Positions 7,919-16,512 of a stretch of DNA of 32,670 bases are shown piece by piece. This stretch comes from a virus. The stretch lies in IMG/VR virus record IMGVR_UViG_3300030105_003661, positions 1 through 32,670 of that record. One strand, given 5' to 3'. The notes below the pieces were generated by a model. The model was not told the DNA's origin. It worked only from the letters and a program-made list of their open reading frames with translations, and did not search any database. Numbering within the stretch: the first letter of the stretch is position 1; every line of letters starts with the position of its first letter. A program made the translations under genes and the position numbers.

Positions 7919-8331
7919 ATTCTTTTTGCCTCTAAAATATAGTTTAGTCCAGAAAGTCCAGCGTATTCAATTTTAAAATCATCCCTGCTATTAATTTTAT
8001 CAACTAAGTCATGTAAGCTAATAGCTCTTTTCTTATTAAGTATAATCGCTTTGGAAAATTCCACACAGTCTATCTCTCCTTTAGAAAGATTGTACGTTGC
8101 TTGGTACGCATCTGTTCCCTGAATCTTAAGTCTTCCATCCTTACATACTTTCTTCATTAGCTCGTCTAGTCCGAGATCTGATTCGCATGTCTCTAGAAAT
8201 CCAAAAGCCTCCACTTGTGAGTAGAAGTAGTCAACTTTTTGTGAGATGTCTGAATTTTCACATAGCTCTACGTCACCCATCATTCCCGGTATAACTGGTC
8301 GGTTGTCATCGCAAAATATGAATAGTCTCAT
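7915..8331 (-). CDS. Truncated SAM-methyltransferase-like protein (138 aa)
   Basis: The segment LDELMKKVCKDGRLKIQGTDAYQAT, followed by ISLHDLVDKINSRD and a final AGLSGLNYILEAKR, matches the second half of a class I methyltransferase: the strand before the glycine turn, then the antiparallel last strands. The SAM-binding glycine-rich motif I is absent, so it may be a degenerate or non-catalytic member. It starts one base after the stop of the upstream glycosyltransferase gene. The assignment is by pattern memory and is tentative. Confidence 0.4.
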   Translation of the reverse strand: MRLFIFCDDNRPVIPGMMGDVELCENSDISQKVDYFYSQVEAFGFLETCESDLGLDELMKKVCKDGRLKIQGTDAYQATYNLSKGEIDCVEFSKAIILNKKRAISLHDLVDKINSRDDFKIEYAGLSGLNYILEAKRI

Positions 8332-8332
8332 G

Positions 8333-9199
8333 TTATATACTTCTTCCTAGTGTATGGTTCCACTTATTTATAAAGTCTTGTTTATTAGTAGAGCAATTGT
8401 TAGCTAACTCTCTTATCTCATGCTGAGAAGTTTTGCTGGCTAGAGCTTCCTGTACGAGGGGTTTTACATCTTCGTATTTGTTGTAAAGATAACCCTTTCC
8501 TTCTAGTAGTTTTTCAACTTCAATAGAGTATGGGACAACAGGGAGACAACCATACGACATGGCTTCAATAAGATGAGGTGTCAACCCTACTATAGTATCT
8601 ATAAAAACTTTAGAGCTTAAGATATTCTCAGTTTTAAATTCAAGAAATTCAATATCCTTACATGCATAAACAAAGGCTTGAATAATGCTTGGTGGTATAT
8701 GATCAAATAGTACCACAGTTTCTTCTTTTTTGGATACGGGCTTATCTTGCATTACAGGAAGGATAGTTTCCATTCCATTATGTCCAAAATATTTTAACAT
8801 AGATACTTCTACTTCTGGATTCACATCGACCTTATCTGCTACATTGAACGTAAATGGTCGAGGACAGTAAGTCTCTTCGCTACTATTATTAACTAATATA
8901 AGCTCTATACCAAATCTTTCCTGAAGCGCTTTAGCTATTCTAGCTTCATCAGCTTTTCCGATACAGACAATCTTGTCAAAGCAACCAACCATAGGGACAG
9001 AATCATCTTGTATAAACAGAAGGTTTGAAGGAGTCTCTTCTTTAGGTATCTCCCAACTGCTTCCGCTGTGTAGATATATGTTTATATCTCCCAAAGAAGA
9101 AAGGTGTTGGCAATAACTATCATACCCATTCTGAATGAGTAGAATATTCAAGGACTTTCGTTTAGATCTTCTTTTTACTTTGTCTAATACAGAGAACAT
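8333..9199 (-). CDS. Glycosyltransferase, GT-B fold (288 aa)
   Basis: The N-terminal half is Rossmann-like (LNILLIQNGYDSYCQHL, then FDKIVCIGKADEARIAKAL). The C-terminal half has the donor-site signature VGLTPHLIEAMSYGCLPVVPYS (about 213-234). The Glu in HLIEAMSYGC corresponds to the last Glu of the GT4 E-x7-E motif. A tail of GKGYLYNKYEDVKPLVQEAL follows, as in GT4-type enzymes. The protein is short for the family, about 290 against 350-400 residues, so parts of the acceptor domain are reduced. It overlaps the upstream glycosyltransferase gene by 16 bases. Substrates are unknown. Confidence 0.65.
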   Translation of the reverse strand: MFSVLDKVKRRSKRKSLNILLIQNGYDSYCQHLSSLGDINIYLHSGSSWEIPKEETPSNLLFIQDDSVPMVGCFDKIVCIGKADEARIAKALQERFGIELILVNNSSEETYCPRPFTFNVADKVDVNPEVEVSMLKYFGHNGMETILPVMQDKPVSKKEETVVLFDHIPPSIIQAFVYACKDIEFLEFKTENILSSKVFIDTIVGLTPHLIEAMSYGCLPVVPYSIEVEKLLEGKGYLYNKYEDVKPLVQEALASKTSQHEIRELANNCSTNKQDFINKWNHTLGRSI

Positions 9200-10182
9200 A
9201 TAGTCTCTCCAATACTTTCTTTTGTTGTGTAGTAAAAACTTTTATATCCAGAATCTAGCATCATATCTTGTTTTTCTTTAAATCCATCCCTATCTTCGTA
9301 GGCTCTTCTCATTTCTCTCGCAAGAGAAAGTCCGTCTGGGACATTCCCTATAGAATGAGAATCTCTGTACCCTTCGCAAGACTCTACTAAATAACAAGAA
9401 TCTTCACCAACCCATTGTAGCAGTCCGTTGTGATTACAAGAGATTATAGGGTTAGAATTAGCAGTAGCTACCATTGTTTGTAGAGATATATCATACGTCA
9501 TTCTGATATCTATGAAACAGTCAGACTTTTCATGAATAGAGGCATTATCATATATGGATATTTCTGGATATAATTCTATCTTAGCATACATGGAAAGTTT
9601 CTTTCTAATCTTCTCTATAAACTTTACAAGATCCTCAGGCGAGGAACTAAGAACATTCAATACAACGTTATCATTAATTGTAAATTCTCTTAAATATGCA
9701 GACAATGCTATATCTAGATTGCTGTGGTCGGCAATAGCGGAAATATAAAAACTTAACTTACTGCCGATTCTCTTCATTGGGGATTGTCTAGGCACATTGC
9801 CGATACTCGGCCTTACTACAGAAACTCTTTCTTTTACAGAGCTAGGTAAGATATTCTTTTGAGCATCGCTACGAACGACTATAGTATCTAATAACTTAAG
9901 ATAGTTCTCTTGTTGGCTAACGTCTTGGAATGAAGGTTCAAATATTCCTATGTTATTATATTCAGTTCTTATAAAGTTTTCAAAATTTACATACTGTATA
10001 CAACAGTCTGGATTGTCTATCGAAGATTCCTCAAATTCTCCATAGATCTGGTCTTGTCCATATATGGAACAGTTGGTATTGAAGATTCCGTCATAAGAAG
10101 AAAGATCATTTATTAGAAACCTAGACTTCTGTCCCATGTCAGAGTTCTTATTATATGGGGATACAGTTATGGACTTAAGCAC
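9184..10182 (-). CDS. Glycosyltransferase-like protein, GT4 type (332 aa)
   Basis: The N-terminal half ends with IVVRSDAQKNIL and a VVRPSIGNVP turn, which is the interdomain linker typical of GT4 enzymes. The C-terminal half reads KLSFYISAIADHSNLDIAL, then SIHEKSDCFIDIRMTYDISLQTMVATANSNPIISCN, where the usual E-x-F-G is replaced by a divergent segment. VGEDSCYLVE closes the fold. It is therefore a divergent member that may have lost some donor contacts. It overlaps both neighbouring glycosyltransferase genes, by 16 and 8 bases. Confidence 0.55.
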   Translation of the reverse strand: MLKSITVSPYNKNSDMGQKSRFLINDLSSYDGIFNTNCSIYGQDQIYGEFEESSIDNPDCCIQYVNFENFIRTEYNNIGIFEPSFQDVSQQENYLKLLDTIVVRSDAQKNILPSSVKERVSVVRPSIGNVPRQSPMKRIGSKLSFYISAIADHSNLDIALSAYLREFTINDNVVLNVLSSSPEDLVKFIEKIRKKLSMYAKIELYPEISIYDNASIHEKSDCFIDIRMTYDISLQTMVATANSNPIISCNHNGLLQWVGEDSCYLVESCEGYRDSHSIGNVPDGLSLAREMRRAYEDRDGFKEKQDMMLDSGYKSFYYTTKESIGETICSLY

Positions 10183-11821
10183 TTGGGACTCCTTTAGTCA
10201 AGAAGGTAATAGGCGTTATACCTAAGGAACCTGTCCTCAATAATTCTAGCATATTCTTTTCCTCTGCCCGGCTCTTGAACATATTAAACATAATATCTAC
10301 ATTAAAAGGCTCTAAGTGAGCTCCGTATGATACGTCTAGGACGCATCCGAAATCAAGACTGGCAAGGTATTTTTGTGCATCGTATGAGTTTATCCTGTCA
10401 GGACTATTGAGAAGGTAGGCAAAGCACCATTTGATAAATTGTTCGTATGACATCCCTTCAGGAATTGACTGAGGTATTTGCAACTGTTGAGCAGGAGAAT
10501 CCCATTTGCCTTGGTTATTAACTGGAACATACGAATCTATATAGTCTCCCCAAACTTTAGCAGTTTGATCCCAGTCATATCTTTCTATAGTTCCTTGTCT
10601 AACATCTTTGGATTTCTGTTTCCTAAAATTCTCATCTTTAGAAAAATGAGTTTCGATTATCTCTGCTAGATGCTCATTATCAGGATAGGCTCTCTCTGCA
10701 TTGGTGTTAAGTTCTCTGAACATTTTTTGAACTTTAATTGGATATCCATTGGTATGCTTAACAACATCTTCCATAGCACTGTAATTTACTGCTGCTACTG
10801 GCACTCCGCAGCATGCAGCCTCCACTTGAGGCATCCCAAATCCTTCGCAGATCGCATATTGTACATAGAGATCAAATAAGTTATATACTTTTATTAGTTC
10901 TTCGATGCTTAACCCATGACCAACATTTGGCATGAAGGCAGCTCTTTGCCCGCATTTTTCACATTTCTTAATGGGTCCCTTATACTTAGAAGGCCCCCAA
11001 TGTGAGCATGCTCGGCACGTATACGTGCATAATATATTAGAAGACAGACCATTGCTAAGAATTCCTTCTTCTATATCCCATCCTCCCTTTTCAGGGTAGC
11101 TAGTATGTAAGTACAAGAATGTTTTATCGGATAGTTCTTTTGGCGCATTGTCTAGGAAGATTCTGAAGGCCTTCATTAGCTCAATAAATAACTTCCTAGT
11201 CTGGTTGCGCATTACTGTTCCGACAATAAAGCAGTCTTCTTGAAGTCCATAGGAGGACTTATGTTTTCCCTTGTCTTCAACTGGTTTATAAAAGTCTGGA
11301 TCAATTCCCGGAGAAGCACAACCAATTGTGTTTATTGTATTTGAAGACTGTTCATTTAAAACCTTTTCTCCAAATTCAGAATATGCCAGTATAGCATCGC
11401 AAGACTTGAACGTCTCTAGCCATTTTCTCTTTTGAGGATATGAGTCAACTGTAGGCATCCAGACCCAATGGAAGTACTGTCTAAGCGGGGAGTCTTTTAT
11501 CCACTCATCCATCCAAGGGTCTCTATATGTCAGAACTATATCTGGCTTAAAGTCTAGTAGAACCCTATTGAATCTCCATACTCCGAACGCGTTTCCGGGC
11601 TGTGCGTTAAAAAGAGAATGTTCCTGATCTGTTGTTGGCATATTACTATAGTAGTCCCATGCGAGAGGCCCAACGCGAGATGGATCTCCATAGGATGCAA
11701 ACTCAGCTACCTCATATTTACCAGTAGATGTCAGTCTAGGTATTACCTGCTTAGCATATGTGCCAAAGCCTGATGCAAGGTGATGCGACTCGCTTAAAAT
11801 TAGAACCTTTTTTTTATTCAT
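10175..11821 (-). CDS. GT4-family glycosyltransferase with inserted zinc ribbon (548 aa)
   Basis: This is the clearest glycosyltransferase of the island. The N-terminal Rossmann domain begins KVLILSESHHLASGFGTYA (about 5-23). The linker is GCASPGIDPDFYKP (about 167-180). VGTVMRNQTRK (about 200-210) is the donor-phosphate loop. CEGFGMPQVEAACCGVPV (325-342) contains the E-x7-E pair of GT4 enzymes. Between the donor loop and that motif is a four-Cys ribbon (Cys269, Cys272, Cys287, Cys290), which is unusual. An extra 110-residue C-terminal region (from about 435) includes SYEQFIKWCFAYLLNSPDR and may bind a partner. The start overlaps the sigma-factor gene by 8 bases. Confidence 0.85.
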   Translation of the reverse strand: MNKKKVLILSESHHLASGFGTYAKQVIPRLTSTGKYEVAEFASYGDPSRVGPLAWDYYSNMPTTDQEHSLFNAQPGNAFGVWRFNRVLLDFKPDIVLTYRDPWMDEWIKDSPLRQYFHWVWMPTVDSYPQKRKWLETFKSCDAILAYSEFGEKVLNEQSSNTINTIGCASPGIDPDFYKPVEDKGKHKSSYGLQEDCFIVGTVMRNQTRKLFIELMKAFRIFLDNAPKELSDKTFLYLHTSYPEKGGWDIEEGILSNGLSSNILCTYTCRACSHWGPSKYKGPIKKCEKCGQRAAFMPNVGHGLSIEELIKVYNLFDLYVQYAICEGFGMPQVEAACCGVPVAAVNYSAMEDVVKHTNGYPIKVQKMFRELNTNAERAYPDNEHLAEIIETHFSKDENFRKQKSKDVRQGTIERYDWDQTAKVWGDYIDSYVPVNNQGKWDSPAQQLQIPQSIPEGMSYEQFIKWCFAYLLNSPDRINSYDAQKYLASLDFGCVLDVSYGAHLEPFNVDIMFNMFKSRAEEKNMLELLRTGSLGITPITFLTKGVPSA

Positions 11822-12260
11822 TGCCTTCTCTTATCTTATGTATAGCTTTATAAATAACTCTTTTGACATACGATCTTCCTTTACCTAGTATCTCAGCAAT
11901 CTCCTGAAGAGTGTAGCCCATCTTTCTAAGTCCTAAAAGCTCAGACTCTTCTGAAGACAAACTTTCTGGTGAATGTTCCCATAGTGTATCTGGAGTAGTA
12001 TAAGAGGGGTTCTTATCTTCAGTAATAGAAAAATATCTATGAGCTTTGATAGATTTTATTTCCTTAATGATTTCCCATCTTATGGGGTTCCAAGCATATG
12101 TAGACAGGGCAGACTTTTTTGGGTCGTGCTTTTCAAGAGCCTTCCATAGCCCTATCCTTCCAGCTTGAATATAATCTTCCTTCTCACTATTGCTTTTTGG
12201 GTGGAACGAATTCACAACGGAAACTACCAATCCCATATTTCTTTCTATTAAATCATCCAT
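11814..12260 (-). CDS. RNA polymerase sigma factor, sigma-70 family, small phage type (148 aa)
   Basis: Region 2 is clear: NMGLVVSVVNSF, then EDYIQAGRIGLWKALEKHDP, then ALSTYAWNPIRWEIIKEIKS (about 8-70). This covers core-polymerase binding and -10 recognition. Region 4 is a helix-turn-helix at the end (LLGLRKMGYTLQEIAEILGKGRSYVKRVIYKAIHKIRE, split here as about 108-145). Regions 1 and 3 are missing, and the linker is only about 35 residues. It probably redirects host RNA polymerase to phage middle or late genes. A TATAATATA box ends only six bases before its ATG, so the mRNA could be leaderless. It lies between the polymerase genes and the glycosylation island. Confidence 0.88.
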   Translation of the reverse strand: MDDLIERNMGLVVSVVNSFHPKSNSEKEDYIQAGRIGLWKALEKHDPKKSALSTYAWNPIRWEIIKEIKSIKAHRYFSITEDKNPSYTTPDTLWEHSPESLSSEESELLGLRKMGYTLQEIAEILGKGRSYVKRVIYKAIHKIREGNE

Positions 12261-12261
12261 T

Positions 12262-12274
12262 ATTATATTATAGC
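12262..12274 (-). promoter_or_regulatory. Possible -10-like TATAATATA box before the sigma-factor gene
   Basis: On the - strand the 26-nt gap between the polymerase C-half gene and the sigma gene reads GACGC-TATAATATAATA-ATG. No convincing -35 box is present at 16-18 bases. The same TATAATA core is found in two of the other larger gaps that lack the RNA element. The role is inferred from this recurrence only. Confidence 0.3.
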
Positions 12275-12286
12275 GTCCTTTTCAAA

Positions 12287-13924
12287 CTAACTTGTTAGCT
12301 GTTCTACTCTTTTTACCAAAAAACTGCCTCTATTTTTGTCACGACTTCCTCTTAGAAGGACAGTGTTGCCCTCGTACAGGATGCTCTTGTACTTCTCCCA
12401 CTCTTCAGAAAACGCAGTTATGTTATCTAGTAGGCAGCTAGTATCGCCTGCAACTATAAATCCCATAGCCTTTCCTTTAGACCGGCCCTTCTTTATAACC
12501 CATTCCCGGACAGAATCTATTTGAACAGCAATCACTGCTCCGTATTGACTTTCAAATCCATCAATAAATTCTTTACAGGTACAGTTAGCTTTATCTATAT
12601 TGCACTCATCTACCTTATTACAAGTCAGAGCGATTCCTAACAGCTCTTGTTCTTGCTTGGCTAACCAAGAGGCAGAATCAAATAGCTTATATCCCGGATC
12701 ATTATAGGCCCTGAGCAAGTCCTGTACAATAGGAATCCTAGCCTTCCTGAATATTGGTCTCTTCTTATCTTTATCTTGAGAGGCATCTATCATTGCCTGT
12801 ATGCAATCTTCTGTTGTCTTGTCTAGATTATTTTGCTTGTATATTGTTAACCAAGCTATCTCTCTCTTACTAAATTCCTTCACAATCCCGTGGTGATGTT
12901 GCATTTTAGATCTACACATTTTGAAGCAATCAAATGCTCCAGCTAGTATAAGATTCTCAAATGCTTTTTTATTTACTCTTGGAGAAACAAGAAGTAAGAA
13001 GCACGTCCAATCACATTCCTTAGCATTGATGTTCTCTGACTCCATATGATCAATCATCTTACGGAACACAGAAGAACCAACCCCTTTTACATTCGTAAGG
13101 CCATATCTAGGATGTTTTTCTATAAGTTCAAACTCTTCATTCATATGCATGATACTTGGAGGCATTGTATTTATACCCATTATCTTAGCATTGTTGACAA
13201 GTTCTTGAACTTCAATAAATGTATCTGGTTTTCCCACTGAGTGCTTTAAATACGAAGTAAAGAATTCATGTGGAAAATGAGCTTTAGCATATGCAGTCAT
13301 GTATGAATTATAGGCATAACTTACAGAGTGAGATTTATTAAAAGAGTACCTCTGCGATTTTTCAATCCAACTAAATATCTCTTCTGCCTCTTCTTTATTT
13401 ACAATTCCGTTAGTCGCAGACTTTTCTAGGAACTTCTTCTTGACCTCTGCCATAACGCTAGCTTTCTTTTTACCAATAGCCTTACGTAAGATGTCTGCTT
13501 CTTGAAGATCAAACCCAGCTATCTGCTGAGCTATAAGAATAGCCTGCTCTTGGAAAACTAGAATACCATACGTACCTTTAAGGATAGGTTCAAGCGCCTC
13601 ATGGAAGTACTCGACAGCATCTATCTTTTGCTTTCTATCTATATAGTGCATCGTTAGGGTTTTTCCCTTGACAACAGCTTCCAAACAGCCCGGACGCATA
13701 ATAGCAATTAAGTCTGAGAGCTCTTCTATGTTTCTTGGCTTTGCCTGTTTCGAAAGAGATCTACCCAATTGAGACTCTAGCTGGAAAACACCCTTAGTGT
13801 TTCCTTCACAAATTAGATCCCACGTCTTAGGGCATTCTAAACTCATTTTAGTAATGTCGGTATTGAAGATGACTCTTCCTTCTTCATCTTGTTCTAGTTG
13901 ACATCCACATTCTAAAGTAATCAT
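12287..13924 (-). CDS. DNA polymerase III alpha subunit, C-terminal half: fingers to OB fold (545 aa)
   Basis: It begins at the fingers domain. After a short CGC-containing leader it reads GNTKGVFQLESQLGRSL (about 42-58), the standard V-F-Q-L-E-S block, then IAIMRPGCLEAVVKGK, ILVFQEQAILIAQQIAGF and ILRKAIGKKK. FNKSHSVSYAYNSYMTAYAKAHFPHEFF (two segments near 210-235) is the canonical fingers motif. GLTNVKGVGSSVFRKM is the helix-hairpin-helix. The last 100 residues look like an OB fold (YGAVIAVQIDSV to LLRGSRDKNRGSF). With the N-half it totals about 1170 residues, the size of a complete alpha subunit. It overlaps the exonuclease gene by 4 bases. No intein sequence is visible at its start. Confidence 0.9.
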   Translation of the reverse strand: MITLECGCQLEQDEEGRVIFNTDITKMSLECPKTWDLICEGNTKGVFQLESQLGRSLSKQAKPRNIEELSDLIAIMRPGCLEAVVKGKTLTMHYIDRKQKIDAVEYFHEALEPILKGTYGILVFQEQAILIAQQIAGFDLQEADILRKAIGKKKASVMAEVKKKFLEKSATNGIVNKEEAEEIFSWIEKSQRYSFNKSHSVSYAYNSYMTAYAKAHFPHEFFTSYLKHSVGKPDTFIEVQELVNNAKIMGINTMPPSIMHMNEEFELIEKHPRYGLTNVKGVGSSVFRKMIDHMESENINAKECDWTCFLLLVSPRVNKKAFENLILAGAFDCFKMCRSKMQHHHGIVKEFSKREIAWLTIYKQNNLDKTTEDCIQAMIDASQDKDKKRPIFRKARIPIVQDLLRAYNDPGYKLFDSASWLAKQEQELLGIALTCNKVDECNIDKANCTCKEFIDGFESQYGAVIAVQIDSVREWVIKKGRSKGKAMGFIVAGDTSCLLDNITAFSEEWEKYKSILYEGNTVLLRGSRDKNRGSFLVKRVEQLTS

Positions 13925-14598
13925 TTGCTAAATGCATCCTTAAATTTAGCTACGCTAGCTTGTTTTCTCTGAAACTTTAAAAACTTAACCATTAGCTTTG
14001 CTTCATCAACAGTATCAGACAATGCTTCGTGAGCTTGACCGCTTGCTTCAAGGCCAAAGAAATCTCGAAAAGTATCTAGCTTCATACCGTTGGGTTCGTC
14101 CAAGTTCTCAAACCAAGTGAATAGGATGTCCATCATATCAATCTTGGTGACTGTAGATAAGGGCATCTTGGTCTTATGTTTTTCAGATAGTCTTTTTAGA
14201 ATAGGCATATCGAACCCGATTATATTGTAGCCGGAAGGAATTGGCTCAGTATACCATTGTCCCGGTCTTTTATCTACTTCATATTTTGCGCAATAGGCCA
14301 TAAAGTTTTTCCAAGCTACCTTCTCAGTCTGGCCACTCTTCCAATCTTTGATGATCTCCTCAGGCTCTACTCCTCTTGTCTTAGCATGCCAAGCTATAGT
14401 GTCTTGTCGAGCTTTGGTGAAGTATTCTTCGTCGTCAATGCCGTCGGGCTTAATAGTAACCCTAAAAGCCTGATCTTCTTTTATCTCTAGTGTCCTTGGG
14501 TCAACGGGGACAGCCGCCAGCTCCACAGGGTTGCAGCTATGCGGGTCTACGCCGTCTGTCTCCAAGTCAAATACCATAATCCATCTTCTATTAATCAT
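13921..14598 (-). CDS. DEDD-type 3'-5' exonuclease (DnaQ-like), encoded between the polymerase halves (225 aa)
   Basis: Three exonuclease motifs are visible. Exo I is MVFDLETDGVDP (Asp and Glu, about 8-19). Exo II is GYNIIGFDMPIL (Asp, near 133). Exo III is HEALSDTVDEAKL (His and Asp, near 193-205), so it is of the DEDDh type. It probably proofreads for the split polymerase III alpha. An AGAGGAAAAAG ribosome binding site precedes the ATG at 14598. The gene lies exactly between the two polymerase-half genes and overlaps the second by 4 bases, so the three products are probably made together. Confidence 0.9.
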   Translation of the reverse strand: MINRRWIMVFDLETDGVDPHSCNPVELAAVPVDPRTLEIKEDQAFRVTIKPDGIDDEEYFTKARQDTIAWHAKTRGVEPEEIIKDWKSGQTEKVAWKNFMAYCAKYEVDKRPGQWYTEPIPSGYNIIGFDMPILKRLSEKHKTKMPLSTVTKIDMMDILFTWFENLDEPNGMKLDTFRDFFGLEASGQAHEALSDTVDEAKLMVKFLKFQRKQASVAKFKDAFSK

Positions 14599-14633
14599 CT
14601 TTTTCCTCTTTCATAATGTTTACGAGATACTAT

Positions 14634-14640
14634 ATTATAC
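14634..14640 (-). promoter_or_regulatory. Possible -10-like TATAATATA box before the exonuclease gene
   Basis: The - strand reads GCAAG-TATAATATA-GTAT across the end of the polymerase N-half gene, 36 bases before the exonuclease ATG. It shares the TATAATA core and the G-rich 5' flank with the boxes near 12270 and 27493. No clear -35 element is visible. Confidence 0.3.
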
Positions 14641-16512
14641 TTGCACCTTGTATGTATTTTTAATAATTCCCGGCATTTCCATAATCTTATCCAACATCTT
14701 GATTCCTAATACATCTAACTTAAGCAGTCCTGCATCTTCACACGAAGGCCCCTCAAAGCCAGCAAGCTGACCTTTGCCTTCTTTGTCGATAACCATTGGG
14801 CATACGTCATATATCGGCTGTGGTGACACAACAACGCCTGCAGCATGCTTAGATTGGATGATCTTCGTATCTTCAAGTCTGATAGCTTGTTCGAATATTT
14901 TTGCAAATTTACCCTGAAGATTTCCATCATCATCTACATAGCACCACTCTTTCAGCTTGTCCTCTCTATTCTCAAGCGCCCACGTAATCACAGAGGAAGT
15001 TCCTAACTCATCCTTCATGTCTTGAAGTTCGTCAGAAATCTTTGCCTCATCTAGAATATGAGATGTGATAGCGTTTTGTTCGCTAAAGCCAATGTTCCCT
15101 CTCGCAGCCATCACTCTCTTTAGAGAAGCTCTACCTTTAAGAGTTTGGAAAGTTACAATCTGAGCAACATTATCTTCTCCATATTTTTTCTTGATATAAT
15201 CTATGATATCGTTTCTAGATTGTTTAGGGACATCAATATCGATGTCTGGCATTGACACTCTTCCTCCAGCATTACGACCAGCATTATAGAATCTTTCAAA
15301 AATTAAATCATAACGCATTGGGTCAATCTTTGTTATGTCCATTAGATAAGATACCATACATCCAGCAGCACTTCCTCTTCCGGGCCCTGTTAGATATCCT
15401 CTAGATTCCGCATATTGTATAATATCTCTAACAATCAGGAAATAACTTGATAGGTTAGTCTCTGTAAAGATCTTAATTTCTCTATTAACTCTATCTCCAT
15501 AATCACTGAACAATGAACCCTTTGTAATATGATCCATCTTATTTGCCCAGCCTACTCTGCATAGCTCTCTTAGATAGTCGTTTGGAGACATCTCATCTGG
15601 ACAATCAAATACAGGTGGATTAGGAGGTCCTAAAATATCATAGTTTGTACATGTATTGGCTATGTCTACAGTATGTTGAAGCTCCTCTTCTGTGTGAAAC
15701 TCTCTCATGTCCTCATAGCTAGGGATATGATAGTTATTAGAATTAAAGAAAGTACCTAAGAACTTAGATTTCCCCTGCTTTAATTCTGACTGAACTTGAC
15801 CAATACTTTTCCGTAGAGAAGTACACAACAATACTCTTTGGTCATGGGCATCTTCACGACGGCAATAGTGTGCATCTGGAGTAGCGACACAAGGGATCTT
15901 AGTAAGCTTAGAGATTTCTCTTAATTTCTCTGCAACTTCTTTAGCCTCTTTATTTATAAGAGAATCAATAAGTTGGATCTCTATATAGAAATTGCCTTTT
16001 CCAAACGCTTTCTGTAGTCTCTCAGCTTCTCGTATACCATCGCTCTGCCAGTTTGGATTGTCAACCACAGCAGTTGCCAGTCTAGAACCTAAGTGGCCAC
16101 TGAAGGATACAAGAGACCCATTAGCTTTTGATGCCAGCTCCATGAAATAGTCTACGCCTACTCTAGGCTTATGGTAGAAGTGGTCAACTTTGTTTGATAT
16201 CGAAACCATCGAAAGTAGATTCTTCCAGCCTTCTAAGTTTTTTGCTAGAACAACCTGATGAGATAATTTCGCATTATCAGGATCTTTTACTGTAGCTTCT
16301 CTATCGCTAATATAGAATTCGCATCCTAGGATAGGCTTGAATCCTTTTGATATTGTTTTGTGAAAGTCAATCGCCCCACTTACAGTCCCATGATCTGTTA
16401 TAGCACATGCGTCTACTTCTATTTCCTCTAGTCTTTTTGCGATATGTTTTGTTTGGGACAGTCCATCTAAAAGGGAATATTCGCTATGGACGTGTAACGG
16501 TACGTATTTCAT
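14635..16512 (-). CDS. DNA polymerase III alpha subunit, N-terminal half: PHP and palm domains (625 aa)
   Basis: The PHP domain starts at once with LHVHSEYSLLDG (about 6-17), TDHGTVSG and ILGCEFYIS. The palm has TGPGRGSAAG (about 375-384) and the catalytic MPDIDIDV (Asp423, Asp425 and Asp427 in the motif). QSKHAAGVVVS lies at about 553-563, and the third catalytic Asp is in LLKLDVLG (Asp600). The protein then stops 25 residues later, just before the fingers domain, which is made from a separate gene. All active-site acidic residues therefore lie in this half. It overlaps the upstream nuclease gene by 4 bases (ATGA). It should be inactive without its partner. Confidence 0.92.
   Translation of the reverse strand: MKYVPLHVHSEYSLLDGLSQTKHIAKRLEEIEVDACAITDHGTVSGAIDFHKTISKGFKPILGCEFYISDREATVKDPDNAKLSHQVVLAKNLEGWKNLLSMVSISNKVDHFYHKPRVGVDYFMELASKANGSLVSFSGHLGSRLATAVVDNPNWQSDGIREAERLQKAFGKGNFYIEIQLIDSLINKEAKEVAEKLREISKLTKIPCVATPDAHYCRREDAHDQRVLLCTSLRKSIGQVQSELKQGKSKFLGTFFNSNNYHIPSYEDMREFHTEEELQHTVDIANTCTNYDILGPPNPPVFDCPDEMSPNDYLRELCRVGWANKMDHITKGSLFSDYGDRVNREIKIFTETNLSSYFLIVRDIIQYAESRGYLTGPGRGSAAGCMVSYLMDITKIDPMRYDLIFERFYNAGRNAGGRVSMPDIDIDVPKQSRNDIIDYIKKKYGEDNVAQIVTFQTLKGRASLKRVMAARGNIGFSEQNAITSHILDEAKISDELQDMKDELGTSSVITWALENREDKLKEWCYVDDDGNLQGKFAKIFEQAIRLEDTKIIQSKHAAGVVVSPQPIYDVCPMVIDKEGKGQLAGFEGPSCEDAGLLKLDVLGIKMLDKIMEMPGIIKNTYKVQV

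Noticed and set aside
9744-9775. Possible seventh element copy at an ACTTACTG match inside a glycosyltransferase gene
   Set aside because: Neither the 5-bp stem with 9-nt loop nor the bulged second stem can be formed around it.
13921-14635. Split intein or sequencing frameshift as cause of the two polymerase III alpha parts
   Set aside because: Neither end carries intein motifs, and a full exonuclease gene with its own ribosome binding site separates the halves.
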